Assembly: GCF_014831675.1 (NCBI RefSeq)
Contig: NZ_VJXY01000001.1
Span: 117,324-181,323 of the forward strand
Direction: 5' to 3'
From: Komarekiella delphini-convector SJRDD-AB1
GTDB taxonomy: Bacteria; Cyanobacteriota; Cyanobacteriia; Cyanobacteriales; Nostocaceae
Length of the DNA: 64,000 nt
Part shown: positions 47,009 to 54,382 of the stretch, in pieces
Position numbering within the stretch: the stretch's first letter is position 1
Layout: every line of letters begins with the position of its first letter
Made by a program: the position numbers and the translations under genes
The notes under the pieces: model-generated
Database searches by the model: none
Seen by the model: the letters and a program-made list of their open reading frames with translations, nothing else
What the model was told of the DNA's origin: nothing

Positions 47009-48160
47009 ATGATCCAAAGCGTAAATCCCATCCCTGCCTTTGATATCAAGCAACAATACACCACCATTGAAGCAGAAGTCAGTGCAGCTGTCTTAGAGGT
47101 TCTGGCTTCTGGTCGTTACATCGGCGGCCCGCTAGTCGAAGGCTTTGAGCGACAGTTTGCCGCCTATCATAGTGTAAATGAATGTGTGGCTTGTAACTCT
47201 GGGACTGATGCACTCTACTTAGCACTACGAGTTTTAGAAATTGGTGCAGGCGATGAAGTTATTACAACGCCTTTCACTTTTATTGCTACATCTGAAGTGA
47301 TCAGCGCTGTGGGTGCAAGGCCAGTTTTCGTTGATATTGACGCTACTACGTTTAATTTAGATTTAGAGCAAATAGCAGCGGCGATTACACCTAAAACCAA
47401 AGCAATTATCCCAGTGCATTTGTTTGGACAGCCTGTGGATATGACAGCACTGATGGCGATCGCTCAGTCTCACAATTTGTCAGTCATTGAAGATTGCGCT
47501 CAGTCTACCGGAGCAATTTGGAGCGAGCAAAAAGTCGGTAGCATTGGACATATTGGTTGCTTTAGTTTTTACCCTACCAAGAATCTTGGTGGTTGCGGGG
47601 ATGGCGGAGCAATCACGACTAATGACCCAGCGATCGCCGCTAAGCTGCGGATACTACGGGATCATGGTAGTAAAGTTAGATATATCCACGAGGAAGTAGG
47701 TGTAAATAGCCGCTTGGATGCTCTCCAAGCGGCTATTTTGCAGATTAAGCTACGTTATTTAGATATATGGAATGAACGACGGCGAGCGATCGCTGCTTAT
47801 TACCATCAGTTTCTCAATCAAGTTCCCGGTATCATCACGCCTCAAGAATTAGCTGGAGGTGTTGGGGTATGGAATCAATACACCATTCGCATATCAGGCG
47901 AGGGACGAAATGGTTCTAGCGCCAAATATCGGGATTGGGTACGTAATCAATTGCAAGAGCAGGGTGTGAGTTCAATGGTTTATTACCCCCACCCTTTACA
48001 CTTGCAGCCAGTTTATCAAAGTTTGGGCTATCAACCAGGAGAGTTGCCAGTAGCAGAGCAAGCCTGCCATGAGGTCATGTCTTTGCCCATGTTCCCAGAA
48101 CTAACAGATCAACAACAAGACCAGGTGATTTATGCGTTGAAGGATTGTTTGGGGGGGTAA
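47009..48160 (+). CDS. DegT/DnrJ/EryC1/StrS family sugar aminotransferase
   Basis: A 383-residue PLP enzyme. The Schiff-base lysine is K191 in FYPTKNLGG, the pyridine-contacting aspartate is D162 in IEDCAQ, and SGTDALYLAL (64-73) binds phosphate. The family makes amino sugars on nucleotide-sugar substrates by transfer of an amino group from glutamate. It could feed surface glycan synthesis, though no NDP-sugar dehydratase is adjacent. Start ATG 47009 overlaps an out-of-frame ATG ten bases earlier. Confidence 0.93.
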   Translation: MIQSVNPIPAFDIKQQYTTIEAEVSAAVLEVLASGRYIGGPLVEGFERQFAAYHSVNECVACNSGTDALYLALRVLEIGAGDEVITTPFTFIATSEVISAVGARPVFVDIDATTFNLDLEQIAAAITPKTKAIIPVHLFGQPVDMTALMAIAQSHNLSVIEDCAQSTGAIWSEQKVGSIGHIGCFSFYPTKNLGGCGDGGAITTNDPAIAAKLRILRDHGSKVRYIHEEVGVNSRLDALQAAILQIKLRYLDIWNERRRAIAAYYHQFLNQVPGIITPQELAGGVGVWNQYTIRISGEGRNGSSAKYRDWVRNQLQEQGVSSMVYYPHPLHLQPVYQSLGYQPGELPVAEQACHEVMSLPMFPELTDQQQDQVIYALKDCLGG

Positions 48161-48163
48161 ATC

Positions 48164-48458
48164 AGTAAACAGTAAACAGCGAACAGTAAACAGTTAGGGG
48201 ATTTAAACCCGCCAGATAGTGTCTGGCACTAATCGGCTTTGGGTTATTAGTTTTCAGTTGGAAGTGAGCGCCCCCTTAGGGTTTCCCCTAAACCCAATTA
48301 TGTTTACCGTTTACTGTTAACTGTTAATAAACCCACCAGATAGCGCCTATTACTAATCGGCTTTGGGTTATGAGTTTTCAGTTGCAAATACTCGCCCCTC
48401 TAGCGGTTTCCCTTAAACCCAATTATGTTTACTGTTTACCGTTTACTGTTAACTGTTA
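48164..48458. repeat. STRR-bordered repeat element, copies B and C in tandem
   Basis: Copy B core is 48199-48302 and copy C core 48327-48427. Both share ACTAATCGGCTTTGGGTTAT, GTTTTCAGTTG and TAAACCCAATTATG with copy A at 32429-32532. They are bordered and separated by heptamer arrays (ACAGTAA left; TTTACTGTTAACTGT types in the middle and right). No open frame is conserved among the copies. Confidence 0.88.
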
Positions 48459-48466
48459 AAGCTTTC

Positions 48467-49213
48467 CTAGGCGATCGCGCGGCTGCTAGCAGTCTCTAAG
48501 GCTTCTACTAAACCACGCACAGCTGCAATCATTGCCACTTCGCTATTGAGTTGGTTGATGGCAGAACCGACACCAACACCAGCAGCACCAGAGGCGATCG
48601 CTAATGCTGCTGTGACGTTGGAAATGCCTGAAGCACACAATACTGGCACTGACACCGCACGGGATATTTCATAAGCTGCTGCCAAGGTGGGGGCAGCTTT
48701 TTCGATTAATCCCAAAGTGCCAGGATGAGATGGGTTGCTGCTGGTTCCGCCTTCGGTTTGGATAATATCTGCTCCAGCTTTTACGAGTTGCTCAGCTAGC
48801 TGTACTTGTTTGTCTAGTTCCAAGATGTGGGGAACCGTGACAGATAAGGTAATTTCTGGAAGGAGAGCACGAGTTTGACGAGTTAGCGCTAATACTTCTT
48901 CTGCTTCAAAGCGGCGTCCTTGAGCATAGAAGGTATCGAAATTTCCAATTTCAATCAAATCAGCCCCAGCGGCTACAGCTTGGACAAATTTTTCTGAATC
49001 TACTGCTGATACACAAATTGGTAAATTTATCAAGTTTTTAGCTAGTTTAACTAAGGCAGGATCGGCAGCAATATCGACAAAAGTAGCACCGCCAAGTTCA
49101 GCAGCTTTGACAATAGCAGCGACGCGATCGCCATCAAAGTTATTCAACCCGCTAATCACTTTTAGGACGCGGCGGTTAGTAAATGCGCGTTGGAGAGTAG
49201 GATGCATTGTCAT
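48467..49213 (-). CDS. Ycf23 / DUF561 family protein
   Basis: A 248-residue protein of the DUF561 family, known as Ycf23 in red-algal and some other plastid genomes. It has a TIM-barrel look: VISGLNNFDGDRVAAIVKAA (near 19-38), AAGADLIEIGNFDTFY (near 81-96), AGADIIQTEGG (near 143-153) and a phosphate-loop-like ASGAAGVGVGSAINQL near the C-terminus. Function is unestablished. A start four bases into the T-M-H context allows M1 or M3. Confidence 0.9.
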   Translation of the reverse strand: MTMHPTLQRAFTNRRVLKVISGLNNFDGDRVAAIVKAAELGGATFVDIAADPALVKLAKNLINLPICVSAVDSEKFVQAVAAGADLIEIGNFDTFYAQGRRFEAEEVLALTRQTRALLPEITLSVTVPHILELDKQVQLAEQLVKAGADIIQTEGGTSSNPSHPGTLGLIEKAAPTLAAAYEISRAVSVPVLCASGISNVTAALAIASGAAGVGVGSAINQLNSEVAMIAAVRGLVEALETASSRAIA

Positions 49214-49411
49214 GGTTCGTCTTTTGAAGCTACGAAAATTAGGTATATTCTACCGTTCCTCTGTTGATGCAGAGCCTAAATCATTACGAACTTTGCGGTG
49301 TCCAAATCCCTGACTTCTCAAACAAGCCGGGGATCTAACTTTTGGTGGGTACAATTTGAAGAAACAGAGGCACTAGCGAAAAACGAGATTAGATAAAGCA
49401 GGCAGGCGAAT

Positions 49412-50032
49412 ATGCATACCATAATTACACCTGAAAGAATCGAGTTGCCACCTGGCGCAGTGTTGAAACTTTTGGGAAATTGGCAAGATTATCAAGTACT
49501 GAGCCAGCAACTTGGCGATCGCCCCTTCCCTCGGATTAAGTATCGACCTGGAGAGATTTTGCTGATGACACCACTACCAGAGCATGGAAGAGATGCGAGC
49601 TTGCTTGCAGATATTGCTAAGGTTTTGCTGGATCATTTAGAGCAAAGATACGACTCATTTACGCCTATTACCATGAGCTTGCCAGAAGTCAGCGGCATTG
49701 AGCCTGACTTTTGCTTTTACATTGAAAACTGGAGAGCAGTAGTGGGTAAAAAAAGAATTAATTGGGAATTTGATCCACCACCTGATTTAGCAATTGAGAT
49801 AGATGTTACTAGCTATACCAATATTAATGACTATCTTCCTTATAAAGTACCAGAGGTTTGGTTGTTAAAGAATAAGCAGCTGATAGTTTATAGATTACAG
49901 GGTGAAAATTACGTAATTACAGAAAGCAACTATTTTCCTAACGCAAAAGAAATTGTGCAGCAATGCCTCCAAATTGCAAATGAGCAAACAACAAGTGAAG
50001 CGATTAGGTGGTTAAGAAGCTTTTTGCGTTGA
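49412..50032 (+). CDS. Uma2 family (DUF820) putative endonuclease
   Basis: A 206-residue Uma2-type protein. IKYRPGEILLMTPLPEHG (near 48-65), the GIEPDFCFYIENW segment (near 103-115) and PPDLAIEIDVTSYTN (near 130-144) carry the conserved Asp and Glu, then YKVPEVWLLKNKQL. Nuclease activity is predicted from fold similarity, not shown. A DUF433 relic and another Uma2 gene lie just downstream on the other strand. Confidence 0.88.
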   Translation: MHTIITPERIELPPGAVLKLLGNWQDYQVLSQQLGDRPFPRIKYRPGEILLMTPLPEHGRDASLLADIAKVLLDHLEQRYDSFTPITMSLPEVSGIEPDFCFYIENWRAVVGKKRINWEFDPPPDLAIEIDVTSYTNINDYLPYKVPEVWLLKNKQLIVYRLQGENYVITESNYFPNAKEIVQQCLQIANEQTTSEAIRWLRSFLR

Positions 50033-50147
50033 AATTAACCTGTTCTATAGCGAATCTAAATCAGAGGTGGTAAAGGAATTTCGCCAACTTACCAACCTGC
50101 TCAATAATTGCGCCTACAGTTAGGATTTACACTGTCATATTTTTTTA

Positions 50148-50498
50148 TCAAGAATGTCCTAGGAAAAAACGTATTTTCACCAGCGGTTTAGCAACTCTTG
50201 CTCGCGTTGCGCCTTTAATGTTCTTAAACGTTGTATCAAAGGTGAAGGATTTGCTGATGATTCTTGATACTGCTGTTCTCGCCACTTTGCTAACCGCAAC
50301 ATATTTAAAACGATTATGCAGGTAGTAGGTAAGCGTCGCGTAAATTTTCTCCAAATTCAGGGAAGGCAATTCCTCTAGAATCTGCTCCGGTGAATATCCT
50401 TGCAGATAATATTGGATCACATTATCAATACCAATTCGATGCCCTTTGATACGGATATCATCAGGGTTTAAAAACTCAAAATAATCTTCTAGTTGCAT
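50148..50498 (-). pseudogene. Frameshifted DUF433-type protein
   Basis: The N-terminal 63 residues (MQLEDYFEFLNPDDIRIKGH to TYYLHNR) match DUF433, a short DNA-binding-like antitoxin-type domain. From about 50301-50310 the frame yields an unrelated tail to 50148. In the next frame the DNA encodes MLRLAKWREQQYQESSANPS and QRLRTLKAQREQELLNRW, ending at TGA 50177-50179. That is a plausible native C-terminus. A small deletion of several codons plus a frame change near 50305 would explain this. Confidence 0.75.
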
Positions 50499-50531
50499 TC
50501 ATCTACCTCTGTAGAGCTTTCTACAACTATC

Positions 50532-51074
50532 TTAGTCAAACTCTAGAGGCCACAAATCTGCAACTGGCACTTCCCACCCAGGAAGCAATTCGGGAACAGT
50601 TAGAATATCTCCATCGTGAAGTATTATTGCTTCTTGTCCAAAATTGTAAACTTCCACAATCCGCTCATCGGGATTGAGCAAAATTCCTACCTTAGTTCCC
50701 AAAGTCAAAAATTCTTGAATCTTAGCTCTAATATCTTCTAAGTTATCGCTAGGGGACTTCACTTCTACAGTCAAATCAGGAGCCAATTGAGCAAAAGACT
50801 TGGGACTGCGACGCAAGCGTTCGGCTAAGACAAATGAGGCATCCGGTGCGCGTAAATCTGAGTTGGGCAATCTGAAACCAGCGCTGGAAGCTGTTATTCG
50901 TCCAAGTTTGCGAGGTTTAACCCAGTTACGTAACTGGGCTACTATTTCAGCAGCAACTTCATCTGATTCGTATCCTGATGGACTCATGACAATAATATTA
51001 CCCTTGACTAGTTCCAGGCGATAGTCGGGGTAATGCTGCTGGATTTTTTCTAAGTCTTGAAGCGTCAGGGACAT
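50532..51074 (-). CDS. Uma2 family (DUF820) putative endonuclease
   Basis: A 180-residue Uma2 protein. LELVKGNIIVMSPSGYESD (near 20-38), RLPNSDLRAPDASFVLAERL (near 68-87) and PDLTVEVKSPSDNLEDI (near 99-115) carry the D...ExK pattern most clearly of the three Uma2 genes in this window. It lies 33 bp upstream of the broken DUF433 gene on the same strand. Confidence 0.9.
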   Translation of the reverse strand: MSLTLQDLEKIQQHYPDYRLELVKGNIIVMSPSGYESDEVAAEIVAQLRNWVKPRKLGRITASSAGFRLPNSDLRAPDASFVLAERLRRSPKSFAQLAPDLTVEVKSPSDNLEDIRAKIQEFLTLGTKVGILLNPDERIVEVYNFGQEAIILHDGDILTVPELLPGWEVPVADLWPLEFD

Positions 51075-51238
51075 AAAGCCTCCGATTATGACATACTTTG
51101 TATTTATATTATGGAGACAACAGACCTCTTCAAGAGCGATCGCTTTCCTCCTTGTCTACTCCATTTCTTCATGCTGCCCTAACACTCGTATGATCTAAAT
51201 ATCAGGAAAATATAACAGCCAGATTTTCATTGCAAAAT

Positions 51239-52102
51239 ATGGGCAATATTTGGGAAATGGATTTTTACTCTCGTCCAATTCTGGACGCAAATCAGAAAAA
51301 AATTTGGGAAGTCTTAGTCTGCGAGAGTCCTGCGGATATCAGCACAAAAACAGATTCTTTGTTTCGCTATGCTCAATATTGCCCCAATACCCAGGTCAAT
51401 TCTGGCTGGTTGCGGACAGCGCTACAAGAGGCAATTACTAAAGCAGGAGAAACGCCAATTAAAATCCGCTTCTTTCGCCGCCAAATGAACAATATGATTA
51501 CTAAAGCTTGCCAAGACTTGGGTATTCCCGCCCAGCCTAGCCGCCGTACTTTGGTTCTCAATCAGTGGTTGGAACAGCGGATAGAGCAAGTGTATCCTCA
51601 AGAGCCAGGGTATCAAGCAGGAACTAATCCTTCAGTACGCTTAGAAAAACCTTTACCCCAACGTTTACCAGATGCTTTGGAAGGACAGCAATGGATATTT
51701 GTTAGCTTACCGGCTGCGGATCTTTTAGAGATGCCAGAGTGGGAAATCAGCTTTGGTGAAGCTTTCCCCCTAGAGTTGGCTCAAATATCACCTGAAACCC
51801 GCATTCCTGGGATTTTGATTTTCTCATCTAGAGCGTTGCCCTTAGCTGCCTGGATGTCTGGCTTGGAGTTGGCTTTCATGAGATTTGACACAAGTGAAGG
51901 GGCAAGATTGCTTTTAGAGACTGGTGTTACAGAAAGCTGGATTGTGGCAAATATTAAAAATCCTCAAACTTTAGCAGAAGCCAAAGGTTTTGAAGAAGCC
52001 AAGCAAAAAGCTAATGGAGTACATTTTATAGGTGTACAGTCTGATCCCAAAGCCCAATCTTTTACTGGTTTTTGGCTGTTACAAGAAGTCAATCTTCTTT
52101 GA
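51239..52102 (+). CDS. Tab2/Atab2 family RNA-binding protein
   Basis: A 287-residue protein of the Tab2 (DUF1092) family. MGNIWEMDFYSRPILDANQK at the start and RFFRRQMNNMITKACQDLGI (near 80-100) are typical, and the C-terminus ends SFTGFWLLQEVNLL. In Chlamydomonas and Arabidopsis, Tab2/Atab2 binds psaB mRNA and promotes photosystem translation; a similar role in cyanobacteria is an inference. I used ATG 51239; a TTG at 51230 is also in frame. Confidence 0.92.
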   Translation: MGNIWEMDFYSRPILDANQKKIWEVLVCESPADISTKTDSLFRYAQYCPNTQVNSGWLRTALQEAITKAGETPIKIRFFRRQMNNMITKACQDLGIPAQPSRRTLVLNQWLEQRIEQVYPQEPGYQAGTNPSVRLEKPLPQRLPDALEGQQWIFVSLPAADLLEMPEWEISFGEAFPLELAQISPETRIPGILIFSSRALPLAAWMSGLELAFMRFDTSEGARLLLETGVTESWIVANIKNPQTLAEAKGFEEAKQKANGVHFIGVQSDPKAQSFTGFWLLQEVNLL

Positions 52103-52820
52103 AAGGGTACAGGGAACTTTTAACACAAAACAGTAACTCGCTCACAATTCGGCTTAGCTTTACACCTTTACCTCCTTTCGTAAAAGTATGGCATTCAGAA
52201 GAAAGAAAATAGCTTGGGAATTTATTCCTAAGCGGGATAGCGACGAAGCCAGAGATTGAAAAGATGTGCGTAATGACAAGCCTTTTAGGCAAGGGATTAA
52301 ACGCGAACGGGCGGTGTTCAAAACTTTCCTAGAGTGTGGTTCCAAATTAAAACCGCTGAAATAGGTTTATACGTGCCAATGATTTGGGATAATTATCTGC
52401 GTCCATTAGCGAAAAGTTTGAGCGCCGAAAGCCGATTCGACGAACATAACTTTCCAAAACAAAAACAGCGTTGATTTGCGGAAAGTCTGATCTGAACCGA
52501 AATGTCTGAGGGTTGGTTTTCAATTATCGGAACTTCAGGCGACTATCAGAACTTTCCTAGAGTGTGGTTCCAAATCGCAACTGCTGAAATACACCGATAA
52601 TTTTTAGAAATTATGAGTGTGTATCAGCCTACCCTGCGGGAAGCCTTTTGAGTGACGCTTAAGAGCGTTGGCAACGTCAGTAGTTGGGGAAACCTTCCTT
52701 CTCTTAAAAGAGATACTGTGCGTTACTTGCTTCGACCTAGGGGGACAGCGCTGGACTCACCTCTGTTAGGGAGTCTACATCTGCGATTCAAAATCCACAA
52801 TCCACAATTCACTAAGGGTC
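52103..52820. other. Gene-less region with two-copy direct repeat
   Basis: About 718 bp. A 42-bp direct repeat (AACTTTCCTAGAGTGTGGTT at the start) occurs at 52322-52363 and 52550-52591, identical over the first 26 bases. Between and around them are GAAAGCCGATTCGACG and GCGGAAAGTCTGATC-like parts of known repeat style. The last 180 bp have potential stem-forming GC-rich parts (GACGCTTAAGAGCGTTGGCAACGTC). No known RNA gene was recognised (no tmRNA, RNase P or 6S landmark). Confidence 0.55.
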
Positions 52821-54137
52821 ATGGGTTCTGAAATTTTGTCACAAGAAGATACACTAGCAGAACATCTGCTGGAACTAGCTATAAAATCTGGAGCAGAAGC
52901 TGCTGAAGTGTATCAGTCGCGATCGCTTTCTCGACCAGTTTTTTTTGAGGCAAACCGACTCAAGCAGCTAGAAACTAGCCAATCTGAAGGCACAGCACTA
53001 AGGCTTTGGCGAAACGGGCGTCCAGGACTCACCGTGGCTTACGGTTATGTCCAAGCGCAAGTAATGGTAGAACGAGCTCTTGCCTTGAGTCAACTGAATC
53101 AACCGGAACCAGTGGAATTAGGCAGTAATTTTCAGCCATCTTACCCAGACTTAGGGGAAAATGTGCCTATAGAGGTTTTGGTAAACTGGGGCAAAGAAGC
53201 GATCGCCCTCATCCGCGACGCCTATCCAGAGGTAGTGTGCAATAGTGACTGGGAATGTGATGTTGAAACTACCAGACTTGTCAATACCAAAGGTTTAGAT
53301 TGTCACTACACCGATACTACCCTCAGCTGTTATATGTCAGCAGAATGGGTACGTGGTGATGATTTTTTGAGTGTTTCTGATGGGCAAACCCAGCGGGGTG
53401 AACTGCAACCCGAAAAATTAGCTAACCAAATTTTACAGCGGTTAATTTGGGCTAGAGAAAACGTTTCCCCCCCTACAGGCCGCATCCCAATTTTATTTAC
53501 TTCTAAAGCTGCTGATATGCTTTGGGGCACGGTGCAAGCGGCTTTGAACGGCAAACGAGTTCTAGAAGTAGCTTCCCCTTGGGCAGAACGCCTAGGAAAA
53601 CCAGTAATTGCATCCAGTCTCACTCTCTACCAAGATCCAGAAGCAGGCCCTTATAGTTGTCCTTTTGATGATGAAGGTACTCCCACTCAGTCTTTAGTGT
53701 TTATCCAAAACGGGATTTTACAGCATTTCTATGGCGATCGCACCACCGGAGATCAACTGGGTACTGGCACAACTGGGAATGGTTTTCGCCCTGGTTTGGG
53801 TAGCTACCCTACCCCTGGTTTATTTAATTTTCTCATCCAGCCCGGTTCTGCATCCCTCCAAGACTTGATTCAACAAATGGATGATGGCTTGATTGTGGAT
53901 CAAATGCTGGGTGGTGGCGGCGGTATTTCTGGAGACTTTTCAATCAATATTGATTTAGGCTACCGTGTGCAAAATGGTCACGTAATTGGGCGTGTTAAAG
54001 ATACGATGGTTGCTGGCAACGTCTACACAGCTCTTAAACAAGTGGTTACACTAGGTGGCGATGCCGATTGGAATGGTTCTTGTTATACTCCATCTTTGAT
54101 AGTAGAAGGACTATCCACTACTGGGAGAAGCAATTAG
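52821..54137 (+). CDS. TldD/PmbA (TldE) family metalloprotease-like protein
   Basis: A 438-residue PmbA/TldE-type protein. GAEAAEVYQSRS near 19-30, the central VVCNSDWECDVETTRLVNTK, and the C-terminal LGGGGGISGDFSINIDLGYR (near 368-387) with VKDTMVAGN are typical. The zinc motif HExxxH of TldD is absent, so this is the PmbA/TldE-like partner. TldD/E matures peptides and degrades CcdA in E. coli. TldD is not adjacent. The start is the ATG of AAGGGTCATGGG. Confidence 0.9.
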   Translation: MGSEILSQEDTLAEHLLELAIKSGAEAAEVYQSRSLSRPVFFEANRLKQLETSQSEGTALRLWRNGRPGLTVAYGYVQAQVMVERALALSQLNQPEPVELGSNFQPSYPDLGENVPIEVLVNWGKEAIALIRDAYPEVVCNSDWECDVETTRLVNTKGLDCHYTDTTLSCYMSAEWVRGDDFLSVSDGQTQRGELQPEKLANQILQRLIWARENVSPPTGRIPILFTSKAADMLWGTVQAALNGKRVLEVASPWAERLGKPVIASSLTLYQDPEAGPYSCPFDDEGTPTQSLVFIQNGILQHFYGDRTTGDQLGTGTTGNGFRPGLGSYPTPGLFNFLIQPGSASLQDLIQQMDDGLIVDQMLGGGGGISGDFSINIDLGYRVQNGHVIGRVKDTMVAGNVYTALKQVVTLGGDADWNGSCYTPSLIVEGLSTTGRSN

Positions 54138-54158
54138 AATAGTTCGTTGCCAGGGATG

Positions 54159-54214
54159 GGGACTAGGGACTAGAGACTAGGGACTAGGGACTAGGGACTA
54201 GGGACTAGGGACTA
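54159..54214. repeat. STRR array (GGGACTA)x8
   Basis: Seven GGGACTA copies and one GAGACTA in tandem, just after the pmbA-type gene. Confidence 0.93.
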
Positions 54215-54269
54215 GGGAAGAGTTTTCTAATACCTAATCCTTAATTCTCAACCTCTAACTCTCAATACC

Positions 54270-54358
54270 CAATCCCCATTGCCCCTTATCCCCAGAGGGG
54301 GCCCCGAGTTCCCCAATCCCCATTGCCCCTTATCCCCAGAGGGGGCCCCGAGTTCCCC
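54270..54358. repeat. 44-bp tandem duplication, C-rich repeat family
   Basis: Two copies of the CCCCTTATCCCCAGAGGGGG unit with 44-bp period, inverted relative to 41984-42071. It lies directly upstream of the ClC gene start and opens a false 20-codon extension (MPLIPRGGPEFP). Confidence 0.88.
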
Positions 54359-54382
54359 AGTACCCAGTACCCAATCCCCCCT

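Noticed and set aside
52264-52620. Possible group II intron, starting at GTGCG
   Set aside because: No domain V hairpin, no reverse-transcriptase frame and no 3' end consensus were seen.
54159-54214. CRISPR-like direct repeats
   Set aside because: Units are contiguous 7-mers without spacers; this is an STRR array. No cas gene is near.
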